Shown here: piece by piece, positions 37,463 through 50,986 of the stretch
Layout of the letters: every line of letters begins with the position of its first letter
Position numbering within the stretch: position 1 is the stretch's first letter
Source: Leclercia adecarboxylata
Lineage (GTDB): Bacteria > Pseudomonadota > Gammaproteobacteria > Enterobacterales > Enterobacteriaceae
DNA: 64,000 nt
Assembly: GCF_006874705.1 (NCBI RefSeq)
Contig: NZ_CP035382.1
Location: 2,046,001 to 2,110,000, forward strand
Reading direction: 5' to 3'
Made by a program: the position numbers and the translations under genes
The notes under the pieces: model-generated
The model's input: only the letters and a program-made list of their open reading frames with translations
Told to the model about the DNA's origin: nothing
The model's database searches: none

Positions 37463-38527
37463 ATGACCGAACTGAAGAACGATCGTTATCTGCGTGCGCT
37501 GCTGCGCCAACCCGTTGATATCACCCCGGTATGGATGATGCGCCAGGCGGGCCGCTATTTGCCGGAGTACAAAGCCACGCGCGCGCAGGCGGGCGATTTT
37601 ATGTCGCTGTGCAAAAATGCGGAGCTGGCCTGTGAAGTGACCCTTCAGCCGCTGCGCCGCTATCCGCTGGACGCGGCGATCCTCTTCTCCGATATCCTGA
37701 CTATCCCCGACGCGATGGGGCTTGGCCTGTACTTTGAAACCGGCGAAGGCCCGCGCTTTAGCTCGCCGATTAAGAGCAAAGCGGACATCGACAACCTGCC
37801 GATCCCGGACCCGGAGCAGGAGCTCGGTTATGTGATGAATGCGGTGCGCACCATTCGCCGCGAGCTGAAAGGCGACGTGCCGCTGATCGGTTTTTCCGGC
37901 AGCCCGTGGACGCTGGCGACCTACATGGTCGAAGGCGGCAGCAGCAAAGCCTTCACCGTGATCAAGAAGATGATGTACGCCGATCCGCTGGCGCTGCACG
38001 CCCTGCTGGATAAGCTGGCGAAAAGCGTCACCCTCTACCTGAACGCGCAGATCAAAGCTGGCGCCCAGTCGGTGATGATCTTCGACACCTGGGGTGGGGT
38101 GCTGACGGGCCGCGATTACCAACAGTTCTCGCTCTACTACATGCATAAAATTGTCGATGGCCTGCTGCGTGAAAACGAAGGTCGTCGCGTGCCGGTGACC
38201 CTGTTCACCAAAGGCGGCGGTCAGTGGCTGGAAGCCCTGGCAGACACTGGCTGTGATGCGCTGGGCCTCGACTGGACTACCGATATTGCCGATGCGCGCC
38301 GCCGCGTTGGGGACAAAGTCGCCCTGCAGGGCAACATGGATCCGTCTATGCTGTATGCTCCGGCCGCCCGTATTGAAGAAGAAGTCGCGACCATTCTGGC
38401 GGGCTTCGGTCAGGGCGAAGGCCATGTGTTTAACCTGGGGCACGGTATTCATCAGGATGTACCGCCAGAACATGCAGGCGTGTTTGTGGAGGCGGTGCAC
38501 CGACTTTCTGCCCAGTATCACCTGTAA
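37463..38527 (+). CDS. hemE: Uroporphyrinogen decarboxylase HemE
   Basis: HemE removes the four acetate carboxyls of uroporphyrinogen III to give coproporphyrinogen III in haem synthesis. It has 354 residues. The signature [11 protein letters not shown] is near the N terminus and the second signature G-F-S-G-S-P-W-T-L near residue 140. nfi follows after nine bases. Confidence 0.98.
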   Translation: MTELKNDRYLRALLRQPVDITPVWMMRQAGRYLPEYKATRAQAGDFMSLCKNAELACEVTLQPLRRYPLDAAILFSDILTIPDAMGLGLYFETGEGPRFSSPIKSKADIDNLPIPDPEQELGYVMNAVRTIRRELKGDVPLIGFSGSPWTLATYMVEGGSSKAFTVIKKMMYADPLALHALLDKLAKSVTLYLNAQIKAGAQSVMIFDTWGGVLTGRDYQQFSLYYMHKIVDGLLRENEGRRVPVTLFTKGGGQWLEALADTGCDALGLDWTTDIADARRRVGDKVALQGNMDPSMLYAPAARIEEEVATILAGFGQGEGHVFNLGHGIHQDVPPEHAGVFVEAVHRLSAQYHL

Positions 38528-38536
38528 GGAGTCGTT

Positions 38537-39208
38537 ATGGATCTTGCGTCACTTCGCGCTCAACAACTTAAACTTGCTGCGTCGGTTTCCCGTGAAGACC
38601 GGCTGGATAAAGACCCACCCGCGCTGATTGCCGGGGCGGATGTCGGGTTTGAGCAGGGCGGTGAGGTGACGCGGGCGGCGATAGTACTCCTGACCTGGCC
38701 CGAACTGGAGCTGGTCGAGTATCAGGTAGCGCGTATCGCCACCACCATGCCTTACATCCCCGGATTCCTCTCTTTTCGTGAATATCCCGCGCTGCTGGCC
38801 GCGTGGGACCAGCTTTCGCAAAGACCCGACCTGATGTTCGTCGATGGCCACGGGATCTCCCATCCGCGCCGTCTCGGCGTTGCCAGCCATTTTGGCATGC
38901 TGGTGGATGTGCCGACCATCGGGGTAGCGAAAAAGCGCCTCTGCGGTAAGTTTGAACCTCTGTCGGCAGAGCCCGGCGCCCTGGCACCCTTGATGGACAA
39001 AGGCGAACAGCTGGCGTGGGTCTGGCGCAGTAAGGCGCGCTGCAATCCGCTGTTCATCGCCACCGGCCATCGCGTCAGTACCGACACCGCGCTGGCGTGG
39101 GTCCAGCGCTGCATGAAGGGCTATCGATTACCGGAGCCGACCCGCTGGGCCGATGCGGTGGCTTCCGGCCGTCCCGCTTTTGTGCGATGGCAGGAAATTC
39201 AGCGCTGA
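38537..39208 (+). CDS. nfi: Endonuclease V (Nfi)
   Basis: Nfi cuts DNA one base 3' to deaminated bases such as inosine. It has 223 residues, the E. coli length. The metal-binding aspartate is in A-G-A-D-V-G-F-E, with further acidic residues in [19 protein letters not shown], the strand-separating wedge region, is conserved. It lies nine bases after hemE and 41 before yjaG in one run of plus-strand genes. Confidence 0.97.
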   Translation: MDLASLRAQQLKLAASVSREDRLDKDPPALIAGADVGFEQGGEVTRAAIVLLTWPELELVEYQVARIATTMPYIPGFLSFREYPALLAAWDQLSQRPDLMFVDGHGISHPRRLGVASHFGMLVDVPTIGVAKKRLCGKFEPLSAEPGALAPLMDKGEQLAWVWRSKARCNPLFIATGHRVSTDTALAWVQRCMKGYRLPEPTRWADAVASGRPAFVRWQEIQR

Positions 39209-39249
39209 TTCAGGTAAACTGCGGCTAATTTTCGATTCGAGACTTCATC

Positions 39250-39840
39250 ATGTTACAAAACCCGATTCACCTGCGCCTCGAGAAGCTGGAAAGCTGGCAG
39301 CATGTCACCTTTATGGCCTGCCTGTGCGAACGCATGTACCCGAACTACGCCATGTTCTGCAAGCAGACTGAATTTGGTGACGGCCAGCTGTATCGCCGTA
39401 TTCTCGATCTGGTATGGGAGACGCTGACGGTCAAAGATGCGAAGGTGAACTTCGATTCTCAGCTCGATAAGCTGGAAGAGGCGATCCCGGCTGCCGATGA
39501 CTATGATGTCTATGGCGTCTATCCGGCGATCGATGCCTGTGTGGCATTAAGTGAACTGATTCACTCGCGCCTGAGTGGCGAAACTCTGGAACATGCCATC
39601 GAAGTCAGTAAGGCCTCAATTACTTCCGTGGCGATGCTGGAGATGACCCAGGAAGGTCGTGAAATGACCGATGAAGAGCTCCGTTTAAACCCGGCCGTTG
39701 AGCAGGAATGGGACATCCAGTGGGAAATATTCCGTTTGCTGGCAGAGTGCGAAGAACGCGATATCGAGCTGATTAAAGGTCTGCGTGCAGACTTGCGTGA
39801 GGCAGGCGAGAGTAACATTGGTATAAATCTTCACCAGTGA
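39250..39840 (+). CDS. yjaG: YjaG, DUF416 family protein
   Basis: This 196-residue, mostly helical acidic protein is of the conserved YjaG/DUF416 family and its function is unknown. It starts M-L-Q-N-P-I-H-L-R-L-E-K-L-E. There is no signal peptide or membrane segment. It is conserved between nfi and hupA in the enterics. Confidence 0.93.
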   Translation: MLQNPIHLRLEKLESWQHVTFMACLCERMYPNYAMFCKQTEFGDGQLYRRILDLVWETLTVKDAKVNFDSQLDKLEEAIPAADDYDVYGVYPAIDACVALSELIHSRLSGETLEHAIEVSKASITSVAMLEMTQEGREMTDEELRLNPAVEQEWDIQWEIFRLLAECEERDIELIKGLRADLREAGESNIGINLHQ

Positions 39841-40026
39841 AACAATAAAACGTGATTTTACGCCTGTTTTGTCATGCCTGTACTCTTCCCTTCTGCCCCC
39901 CGTCTGGTCTACATTTGGGGGGCGAAAATAAGTGGCTATCGGTGCGTGTATGCAGGAGAGTGCTTTTTTGGCATTTTCGTCGCACTCGATGCTTAGCAAG
40001 CGATAAACACATTGAAAGGATAACTT

Positions 40027-40299
40027 ATGAACAAGACTCAACTGATTGATGTAATTGCGGACAAGGCTGATCTGTCTAAAGTACAGGCTAAAGCTGCTCT
40101 GGAATCCACCCTGGCTGCTATTACTGAGTCTCTGAAAGAAGGCGATGCTGTACAACTGGTAGGTTTCGGTACCTTCAAAGTGAACCACCGCGCTGAGCGT
40201 ACTGGCCGCAACCCGCAGACCGGTAACGAAATCAAAATCGCTGCAGCTAACGTGCCAGCATTTGTTTCTGGCAAAGCACTGAAAGACGCAGTTAAGTAA
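40027..40299 (+). CDS. hupA: DNA-binding protein HU-alpha
   Basis: HU-alpha is an abundant nucleoid protein that bends DNA as a homodimer or with HU-beta. It has 90 residues. The DNA-embracing beta arm is [11 protein letters not shown] near residues 58-68 and includes the intercalating proline. Upstream is a 186-base gap that must hold its promoter. Its terminator lies inside the first codons of yjaH. Confidence 0.98.
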   Translation: MNKTQLIDVIADKADLSKVQAKAALESTLAAITESLKEGDAVQLVGFGTFKVNHRAERTGRNPQTGNEIKIAAANVPAFVSGKALKDAVK

Positions 40300-40310
40300 G
40301 CCGCGTAGCA

Positions 40311-41003
40311 GTGAACAGTTTTATCGAGGGGGCGGTTTCGCCCCTTTTGTCTGTCTGGCGCCAGGCAATAGCGCTGGCAGGCATACTTTTGCTGTCCGCC
40401 TGCAGCCATGATTCCTCTCTGCCGCCTTTTACCGCCAGCGGTTACGCTGACGATCGGGGTGCGGTACGTATCTGGCGTAAAGACACGGACGATGAAGTCC
40501 ATCTGCTCTCCGCCTTTAGTCCCTGGCACAGCGGCAGCACCACCACCAGTGAGTACCGCTGGCAGGGTGATACGCTTGCTTATATTGACGTGAATATCTA
40601 CAGCAAGGTGCCCGAGCATGTGCGGGTGCGTTTTGACGACCACGGTGAGCTGAGCTTTATGCAGCGCGAAATCGGCGGTCTTAAGCAGCAACTCTCTACC
40701 GATCAAATTGACCTCTATCGCTACCGTGCCGACCAGGTTCGTCAGACCAGTGACGCGCTGCGACAGGGACGGGTAGTGCTGCATCAGGGGCGCTGGCATG
40801 CCGATGGCACCGTGACCACCTGCGAAGGCCAGACCCTGAAGCCGGATCTTGATAGCTGGGCGACGGAACATATTGGACGGCGTCAGAGCCACTCCTCTAT
40901 GGAAGTAAGCGTGGCGTGGCTGGAAGCGCCGGAAGGGTCACAGCTGCTGCTGGTGGCTAACGAAGATTTCTGTACCTGGCAGCCGACCGAGAAGAGTTTT
41001 TAA
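40311..41003 (+). CDS. yjaH: YjaH, DUF1481 putative lipoprotein
   Basis: This 230-residue protein of the YjaH/DUF1481 family has no known function. With a GTG start at 40311 the N terminus reads M-N-S-F-I-E-G-A-V, then a hydrophobic stretch ending L-L-L-S-A-C at residue 31, which looks like a lipobox and suggests a lipid-anchored periplasmic protein. The length agrees with the E. coli protein. The hupA terminator at 40328-40350 overlaps codons 6-13, so this gene should be expressed mainly by read-through. E. coli zraP, zraS and zraR, normally next, are missing. Confidence 0.85.
   Translation: MNSFIEGAVSPLLSVWRQAIALAGILLLSACSHDSSLPPFTASGYADDRGAVRIWRKDTDDEVHLLSAFSPWHSGSTTTSEYRWQGDTLAYIDVNIYSKVPEHVRVRFDDHGELSFMQREIGGLKQQLSTDQIDLYRYRADQVRQTSDALRQGRVVLHQGRWHADGTVTTCEGQTLKPDLDSWATEHIGRRQSHSSMEVSVAWLEAPEGSQLLLVANEDFCTWQPTEKSF
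40328..40350 (+). terminator. hupA terminator inside the yjaH coding start
   Basis: The stem GGGGCG/CGCCCC with a four-base loop is followed by TTTTGT, 29 bases after the hupA stop and within the 5' end of yjaH. Confidence 0.8.
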
Positions 41004-41006
41004 GTT

Positions 41007-41028
41007 CCCTCTCCCTTGAGGGAGAGGG
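41007..41028. repeat. CCCTCTCCC palindromic repeat between yjaH and purD
   Basis: A perfect inverted repeat, CCCTCTCCC-TTGA-GGGAGAGGG, sits between the convergent stops of yjaH and purD and is followed by a G-rich tail. Related copies flank aceK. Confidence 0.8.
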
Positions 41029-41045
41029 TCAGGATGGGGGAAAAG

Positions 41046-42338
41046 TTACTCCCCTCGCTCCCGCGCAATCGCACGATAACCAATATCGTTACGGCTGAAG
41101 CTGCCGTTCCAGCGAATATCCGCCATCAGGGCATAGGCGCGCTGCTGCGCTTCCGCGACCGTATGTCCCAGCGCGGTGGCGCACAGGACGCGGCCGCCGT
41201 TGGTCAGTACGCGATCGTCATCAGACAGCGTAGTGCCTGCATGGAACACCTTCGCGCCTTCAACCTGCTCCAGCGGCAGACCGTGGATCTCATCCCCGGT
41301 GCTGTAGTTGCCCGGATAACCACCCGCCGCAATCACCACGCCCAGCGACGCACGCTCGTCCCACTCGGAGGTTTTCGTGTCCAGCTTGCCTTCGCAGGCC
41401 GCCAGGCACAGATCCACCAGATCGGATTTCATGCGCAGCATGATCGGCTGAGTTTCCGGATCGCCAAAGCGGCAGTTGAACTCGATCACCTTCGGGTTGC
41501 CCTGCTTGTCGATCATCAGGCCGGCATAGAGGAAACCGGTGTAGGTATTGCCTTCAGCCGCCATGCCTTTCACAGTAGGCCAGATGATGCGGTCCATGGT
41601 GCGCTGGTGCACTTCATCCGTCACTACCGGGGCAGGGGAGTAGGCACCCATACCACCGGTATTCGGGCCGGTATCGGCATCGCCCACGCGCTTGTGATCC
41701 TGGCTGGTGGCCATCGGCAGGACGTGCTCGCCGTCGACCATCACGATAAAGCTCGCCTCCTCACCGTCGAGGAACTCCTCGATCACGATGCGGTGGCCCG
41801 CGTCGCCAAAGGCATTACCCGCCAGCATATCCTGAACCGCGGCCTCTGCCTCTTCGAGGGTCATCGCCACGATCACGCCTTTACCGGCGGCCAGACCGTC
41901 GGCCTTGATCACAATCGGCGCGCCTTTCTCACGCAGATACGCCAGAGCGGGCTCCACTTCGGTGAAATTCTGATATTCCGCGGTCGGGATGTTATGACGC
42001 GCGAGGAAATCTTTGGTGAAGGCTTTAGAGCCTTCCAGCTGGGCGGCGCCTTCGGTTGGGCCGAAGATGGTCAGACCCGCCGCGCGGAAAGCGTCTACTA
42101 CGCCAATCACCAGCGGTGCTTCCGGGCCGACGATGGTCAGGTCGATCTTTTCATTCTGGGCAAAGCTCAGCAGCGCCGGAATATCGGTCACGCCGATGGC
42201 GACGTTCTGCAGGGCGGGCTCCAGCGCCGTACCGGCGTTACCCGGTGCCACGAAGACGGTGTTCACCTGCGGTGACTGCGCCGCTTTCCACGCCAGGGCG
42301 TGCTCGCGCCCGCCGTTACCAATCACTAATACTTTCAT
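41046..42338 (-). CDS. purD: Phosphoribosylamine-glycine ligase PurD
   Basis: PurD is an ATP-grasp enzyme that makes glycinamide ribonucleotide from phosphoribosylamine, glycine and ATP. The 430-residue protein starts M-K-V-L-V-I-G-N-G-G-R-E-H-A. The signature R-F-G-D-P-E-T-Q-P is present around residue 290. It begins 15 bases after purH and is its operon partner under PurR control. Confidence 0.98.
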   Translation of the reverse strand: MKVLVIGNGGREHALAWKAAQSPQVNTVFVAPGNAGTALEPALQNVAIGVTDIPALLSFAQNEKIDLTIVGPEAPLVIGVVDAFRAAGLTIFGPTEGAAQLEGSKAFTKDFLARHNIPTAEYQNFTEVEPALAYLREKGAPIVIKADGLAAGKGVIVAMTLEEAEAAVQDMLAGNAFGDAGHRIVIEEFLDGEEASFIVMVDGEHVLPMATSQDHKRVGDADTGPNTGGMGAYSPAPVVTDEVHQRTMDRIIWPTVKGMAAEGNTYTGFLYAGLMIDKQGNPKVIEFNCRFGDPETQPIMLRMKSDLVDLCLAACEGKLDTKTSEWDERASLGVVIAAGGYPGNYSTGDEIHGLPLEQVEGAKVFHAGTTLSDDDRVLTNGGRVLCATALGHTVAEAQQRAYALMADIRWNGSFSRNDIGYRAIARERGE

Positions 42339-42353
42339 TCTCTGCTCCGGAAA

Positions 42354-43943
42354 TTAATGGCGGAAATGACGCATGTCGGTGAAGATCATCGCGATACCGT
42401 GTTCGTCGGCAGCGGCAATGACTTCGTCATCGCGGATAGAACCGCCAGGCTGGATCACGCAGGTGATGCCCACAGCCGCAGCCGCGTCGATACCGTCGCG
42501 GAACGGGAAGAAGGCGTCAGAGGCCATGGCGGAGCCTTTCACTTCCAGACCTTCATCGCCTGCCTTGATACCGGCAATTTTCGCGGAGTAGACGCGGCTC
42601 ATCTGGCCTGCGCCTATCCCGATGGTCATGTTCTCTTTCGCATAGACGATGGCGTTGGATTTCACGAACTTCGCTACTTTCCAGCAGAACAGCGCATCAC
42701 GCAGTTCCTGTTCGGTCGGCTGACGCTTGCTGACCACGCGCAGGTCGGCTTCTGTCACCATACCCAGATCGCGATCCTGAACTAACAGACCGCCGTTCAC
42801 ACGCTTGAAGTCCAGGCCCGGAACGCGTTCTGCCCACTGGCCGCAGGTCAGTACGCGAACGTTCTGTTTCGCCGCGGTGATCTTCAGGGCTTCCTCGGTG
42901 GCGGAAGGGGCGATAATCACTTCCACAAACTGACGGGAGATAATTGCCTGAGCGGTTTCAGCATCCAGTTCACGGTTGAAGGCGATAATGCCGCCGAACG
43001 CAGAGGTCGGGTCGGTTTTGTACGCGCGATCGTAGGCATCCAGAATCGAGGTGCTGACCGCCACGCCGCATGGGTTCGCGTGTTTGACGATCACGCAGGC
43101 CGGCTCGCTGAACTCTTTCACGCACTCCAGCGCCGCGTCGGTGTCCGCGATGTTGTTATAGGAGAGCGCTTTGCCCTGAACCTGCTGTGCAGTGGCAACG
43201 GAGGCTTCTTTAACCTCTTCTTCTATATAGAAGGCAGCCTGCTGGTGGCTGTTCTCACCGTAGCGCATATCCTGCTTCTTAATGAAGTTCAGGTTTAAGG
43301 TGCGTGAGAAGCGGCCGGAAGGATCTTTGCTTTCGCCATGATAGGCTGGCACCAGGCTACCGAAGTAGTTGGCGATCATGCTGTCGTAGGCGGCGGTATG
43401 TTCGAACGCTTTAATGGCGAGGTCGAAACGGGTCTCGAGATTCAGGGAGCCTTCGTTGGCATCCATCTCTTTAATAATGGCCTCGTAGTCGCTGCTCTTA
43501 ACTACGATGGCAACATCTTTATGGTTCTTGGCGGCGGAGCGCACCATGGTCGGGCCGCCGATATCGATATTCTCTACCGCATCTTCCAGAGAGCAGCCTT
43601 CACGGGCAACGGTCTGAGCGAACGGGTAGAGGTTAACAACAACCATATCGATTGGCGCAATCCCGTGTTGATCCATAATGCCGTCGTCCTGACCGCGACG
43701 ACCCAGAATGCCGCCGTGGACTTTTGGATGCAGGGTTTTGACGCGTCCATCCATCATTTCCGGGAAACCGGTGTAATCGGACACTTCGGTTACCGGCAGG
43801 CCTTTATCTGCTAACAGGCGGGCGGTACCGCCAGTGGACAGCAGCTCCACACCACGTGCAGAAAGTGCCTGAGCGAATTCGACGATACCGGCTTTATCAG
43901 AAACACTGAGCAGAGCGCGGCGGACTGGACGACGTTGTTGCAT
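42354..43943 (-). CDS. purH: Bifunctional AICAR transformylase / IMP cyclohydrolase PurH
   Basis: PurH performs the last two steps to IMP. ATG at 43943 ([17 protein letters not shown]) gives 529 residues, as in E. coli; the frame is open 18 codons further but without conservation. The N-terminal cyclohydrolase domain has L-S-T-G-G-T-A, and the C-terminal transformylase has the catalytic K-H-A-N-P-C-G near residue 265. A PurR box lies about 110 bases upstream. Confidence 0.98.
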   Translation of the reverse strand: MQQRRPVRRALLSVSDKAGIVEFAQALSARGVELLSTGGTARLLADKGLPVTEVSDYTGFPEMMDGRVKTLHPKVHGGILGRRGQDDGIMDQHGIAPIDMVVVNLYPFAQTVAREGCSLEDAVENIDIGGPTMVRSAAKNHKDVAIVVKSSDYEAIIKEMDANEGSLNLETRFDLAIKAFEHTAAYDSMIANYFGSLVPAYHGESKDPSGRFSRTLNLNFIKKQDMRYGENSHQQAAFYIEEEVKEASVATAQQVQGKALSYNNIADTDAALECVKEFSEPACVIVKHANPCGVAVSTSILDAYDRAYKTDPTSAFGGIIAFNRELDAETAQAIISRQFVEVIIAPSATEEALKITAAKQNVRVLTCGQWAERVPGLDFKRVNGGLLVQDRDLGMVTEADLRVVSKRQPTEQELRDALFCWKVAKFVKSNAIVYAKENMTIGIGAGQMSRVYSAKIAGIKAGDEGLEVKGSAMASDAFFPFRDGIDAAAAVGITCVIQPGGSIRDDEVIAAADEHGIAMIFTDMRHFRH

Positions 43944-44184
43944 GGTAAATCCCCTGGATTTGACGATTACAGAGAGCGTTAGGTGAATTTTCCACATAAA
44001 AACTCAACTAACACACCTGGCGGGGCCGCTTTATTTAGCGCGAGCATTTTAACGAAAACGTTTGCGCAACGCTCGCACATTTTCACTTTTTCGTCGCATT
44101 GTGGATAAGTCTGTGAGTAATCAGGTATAAGGCGGGGTTTTGCTGGGGAATGCAGCAGTCAGTCATTTTTCTGTCATTTAAGGG
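43944..44184. promoter_or_regulatory. purH / rRNA operon divergent control region
   Basis: There is no gene here. On the purH side is a PurR site. On the rRNA side an AT-rich stretch (about 44100-44180) precedes P1 and should contain the UP element and Fis sites, which I do not place individually. Confidence 0.6.
44052..44067 (-). promoter_or_regulatory. PurR operator of purHD
   Basis: On the minus strand GCGCAAACGTTTTCGT matches the PUR box consensus ACGCAAACGTTTNCNT at nearly all positions, including the central AAACGTTT. Confidence 0.93.
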
Positions 44185-44212
44185 TTGCGGGCTGCGGAGA
44201 ACTCCCTATAAT
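44185..44212 (+). promoter_or_regulatory. rRNA operon promoter P1
   Basis: TTGCGG (44185-44190) and TATAAT (44207-44212) have the 16-base spacer typical of rrn P1, followed by the GC-rich discriminator GCGCC. The -35 box is weaker than the usual TTGTCA. Confidence 0.87.
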
Positions 44213-44293
44213 GCGCCTCCATCGACACGGCGGATGTGAATCACTTCACACAAACAGCCGGGTCGGTTGAAGAGAAAAGCGAAAAATAAACGC

Positions 44294-44321
44294 TTGACTC
44301 TGAAAGAGGAAAGCGTAATAT
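44294..44321 (+). promoter_or_regulatory. rRNA operon promoter P2
   Basis: TTGACT (44294-44299) and TAATAT (44316-44321) are separated by 16 bases, about 110 bases downstream of P1, as in E. coli rrn operons. Confidence 0.88.
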
Positions 44322-44359
44322 ACGCCACCTCGCAACGGTGAGCGAAAGCCGCGTTGCAC

Positions 44360-44371
44360 TGCTCTTTAACA
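44360..44371 (+). promoter_or_regulatory. boxA antitermination site before 16S
   Basis: TGCTCTTTAACA is the canonical rrn boxA, bound by NusB and S10 in the leader RNA. Confidence 0.93.
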
Positions 44372-44504
44372 ATTTATCAGACAATCTGTGTGGGCACTCA
44401 AAGTGACATGGATTCTTAATGTCTTCGGACAATAAATGAATACCAAAGTCTCTGAGTGAACATACGTAATTCATTACGAAGTTTAATTCACGAGCATCAA
44501 ACTT

Positions 44505-46046
<1,542 letters not shown>

Positions 46047-46132
46047 CCTTAAAGAACCTGCCTTTGTAGTGCTCACACAGATTGTCTGATGAAAAGTAAA
46101 AAGCAAGGCGTCTTGCCGAAGCAGACTTCAGT

Positions 46133-46208
46133 GTCCCCTTCGTCTAGAGGCCCAGGACACCGCCCTTTCACGGCGGTAACAGGGGTTCGAATCCCCTAGG
46201 GGACGCCA
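46133..46208 (+). tRNA. gltV: tRNA-Glu, anticodon UUC
   Basis: This 76-base tRNA in the 16S-23S spacer has acceptor GTCCCCT/AGGGGAC, anticodon loop CTTTCAC and encoded GCCA. A single tRNA-Glu spacer matches E. coli rrnE. Confidence 0.97.
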
Positions 46209-46282
46209 CTTGCTGGTTTGTGAGTGAAAGTCACCTGCCTTTATATCTCAAAACTAACTCTCTGAGTTACGTTTGAGATATT

Positions 46283-46294
46283 TGCTCTTTAAAA
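46283..46294 (+). promoter_or_regulatory. boxA antitermination site before 23S
   Basis: TGCTCTTTAAAA in the spacer downstream of the tRNA is the second rrn boxA. Confidence 0.88.
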
Positions 46295-46418
46295 ATCTGG
46301 ATCAAGCTGAAAATTGAAACGACATGCCCTGTCTGTTCTCCGTAATAAGAGCAGATGAGCGGTGTGTCAGAGTCTCTCAAATTTTCGCAATCAGAAGTGA
46401 AACATCTTCGGGTTGTGA

Positions 46419-49324
<2,906 letters not shown>

Positions 49325-49414
49325 ACAACGCCGAAGCTGTTTCGGCGGATTTGAGAGATTTTCAGCTGATACAGATTAGTCACTGCGCCTGCGGGCGGGG
49401 TGAACAACAGAATT

Positions 49415-49534
49415 TGCCTGGCGGCTGTAGCGCGGTGGTCCCACCTGACCCCATGCCGAACTCAGAAGTGAAACGCCGTAGCGCCGATGGTAGTGTGGGG
49501 TCTCCCCATGCGAGAGTAGGGAACTGCCAGGCAT
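49415..49534 (+). rRNA. rrf: 5S ribosomal RNA
   Basis: The 120-base gene starts TGCCTGGCGGCTGTAGCGC and ends ACTGCCAGGCAT, with ends that pair. There is one copy and no distal tRNA after it. Confidence 0.98.
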
Positions 49535-49544
49535 CAAACACGCG

Positions 49545-49572
49545 AAAGCCCATCCTCACGGATGGGCTTTTT
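49545..49572 (+). terminator. rRNA operon terminator
   Basis: The hairpin AAAGCCCATCC/GGATGGGCTTT is followed by TT, ten bases after 5S. Confidence 0.92.
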
Positions 49573-49591
49573 GCGTTGCGCCGGGAAACCC

Positions 49592-49650
49592 GCCGGGCGG
49601 CTGCGCCTTCCAGTGCTTTAGTAGGCCCGGTAAGCGTAGCGCCACCGGGC
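49592..49650. repeat. REP/BIME element between 5S and metA
   Basis: A degenerate REP (GCCGGGCGGCTGCGCCTTCC) faces a good REP unit (GTAGGCCCGGTAAGCGTAGC, then GCCACCGGGC). E. coli yjaA and yjaB, which lie here in K-12, are absent. Confidence 0.85.
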
Positions 49651-49736
49651 AATCCTGCCGCACCCAACCCCCTTCCTTGAAACTTTCTCACCTTTCACAT
49701 GCAGACTCGACATTTGCCTTATTCCTGGTTATTGTC

Positions 49737-49768
49737 AGCTATCTGGATGTCTAAACGTTTATACGTAT
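49737..49768 (+). promoter_or_regulatory. Tandem MetJ operators (met boxes) upstream of metA
   Basis: Four consecutive eight-base units resemble AGACGTCT: AGCTATCT, GGATGTCT, AAACGTTT and ATACGTAT. They end 19 bases before the metA start, the tandem layout MetJ needs for cooperative binding. Confidence 0.88.
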
Positions 49769-49787
49769 GCTTTGAGGATCTAAGGTT

Positions 49788-50717
49788 ATGCCGATTCGGG
49801 TGCAGGACGAGCTACCAGCCGTCAATTTCTTGCGTGAGGAAAATGTCTTTGTCATGAAGGCATCGCGCGCTACAGGTCAGGAAATTCGTCCTCTGAAGGT
49901 GCTTATCCTCAACCTGATGCCGAAGAAGATTGAGACGGAGAATCAATTCCTCCGCTTGCTCTCAAACTCCCCCCTCCAGGTCGATATTCAGCTGTTGCGT
50001 ATTGATGCGCGTGAGTCCCGCAACACGCCTTCGGAGCATCTTAATAACTTCTACTGTAACTTTGATGATATCCGCGACGACAATTTCGATGGACTGATTG
50101 TCACCGGTGCGCCGCTGGGCCTGGTTGAGTTCAACGACGTGGCCTACTGGCCGCAGATTAAGCAGGTGCTGGAGTGGGCCAAAGATCACGTCACCTCCAC
50201 GTTGTTTGTCTGTTGGGCGGTGCAGGCGGCACTCAATATTCTTTACGGTATCCCTAAGCAGACCCGCAGCGAAAAACTTTCTGGCGTCTACGAACACCAT
50301 ATTCTGCACCCCCATGCACTGCTGACGCGGGGCTTTGATGACACCTTCCTGGCTCCCCATTCACGCTATGCCGATTTCCCGGCAGCACTGATCCGTGACT
50401 ACACCGATCTGGAGATCCTGGCAGAAAGCGAGGAGGGGGATGCCTACCTGTTCGCCAGCAAAGATAAGCGTATTGCTTTTGTTACCGGTCATCCCGAGTA
50501 CGATCCCGATACTCTGGCGAGCGAATATTTCCGCGATGTGGAAGCGGGTTTGAACCCGGACGTGCCCTACAACTATTTCCCGCAAAACGATCCGCAGAAC
50601 AAACCGCGGGCAACCTGGCGCAGTCATGGCAACCTGCTGTTTACTAACTGGCTCAACTATTACGTCTACCAGATCACGCCATACGATCTGCGCCACATGA
50701 ATCCGACACTGGAGTAA
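49788..50717 (+). CDS. metA: Homoserine O-succinyltransferase MetA
   Basis: MetA activates homoserine with succinyl-CoA, the committed step of methionine synthesis; in E. coli it is heat-labile and degraded by Lon. It has 309 residues. The catalytic Cys142 is in F-V-C-W-A-V-Q-A, with His235 and Glu237 in T-G-H-P-E-Y-D. It is repressed by MetJ through the upstream boxes and followed by its own terminator. Confidence 0.98.
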   Translation: MPIRVQDELPAVNFLREENVFVMKASRATGQEIRPLKVLILNLMPKKIETENQFLRLLSNSPLQVDIQLLRIDARESRNTPSEHLNNFYCNFDDIRDDNFDGLIVTGAPLGLVEFNDVAYWPQIKQVLEWAKDHVTSTLFVCWAVQAALNILYGIPKQTRSEKLSGVYEHHILHPHALLTRGFDDTFLAPHSRYADFPAALIRDYTDLEILAESEEGDAYLFASKDKRIAFVTGHPEYDPDTLASEYFRDVEAGLNPDVPYNYFPQNDPQNKPRATWRSHGNLLFTNWLNYYVYQITPYDLRHMNPTLE

Positions 50718-50760
50718 TCCTCTGAGGATCTTGATCCTGTAGCGTTTCAGCTCTCCAGTT

Positions 50761-50784
50761 AAGGCACCTTCGGGTGCCTTTTTT
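50761..50784 (+). terminator. Terminator after metA
   Basis: The hairpin AAGGCACC/GGTGCCTT with a TTCG loop leads into a T run. Confidence 0.94.
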
Positions 50785-50860
50785 ATTTCCGAAATCCCCT
50801 CCGATTGATGAATGATTTTTAATCTAATAAATATCAATCGCTTAAGTTCATTTAAAATTA

Positions 50861-50887
50861 AAAATGGAAATAGTTTTTGATTTTGCG
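50861..50887 (+). promoter_or_regulatory. IclR operator of aceBAK
   Basis: AAAATGGAAATAGTTTTTG, followed by ATTTTGCG, closely matches the IclR box known upstream of E. coli aceB. It shares the TGGAAAT core with the site at the iclR gene. Confidence 0.85.
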
Positions 50888-50986
50888 ATAAATATGGATA
50901 GTCTTAATTTTGCTGAACGAAAACTACACAACGATCTTTCGTTCGCGTGGGGAAATGAATTCGGATCAACGACGAGGAGCAGTGGA

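Noticed and set aside
50864..50986. Extended N terminus of AceB from ATG at 50864
   Set aside because: This start lies within the IclR operator. The shorter protein from 50987 has the conserved N terminus and exact family length.
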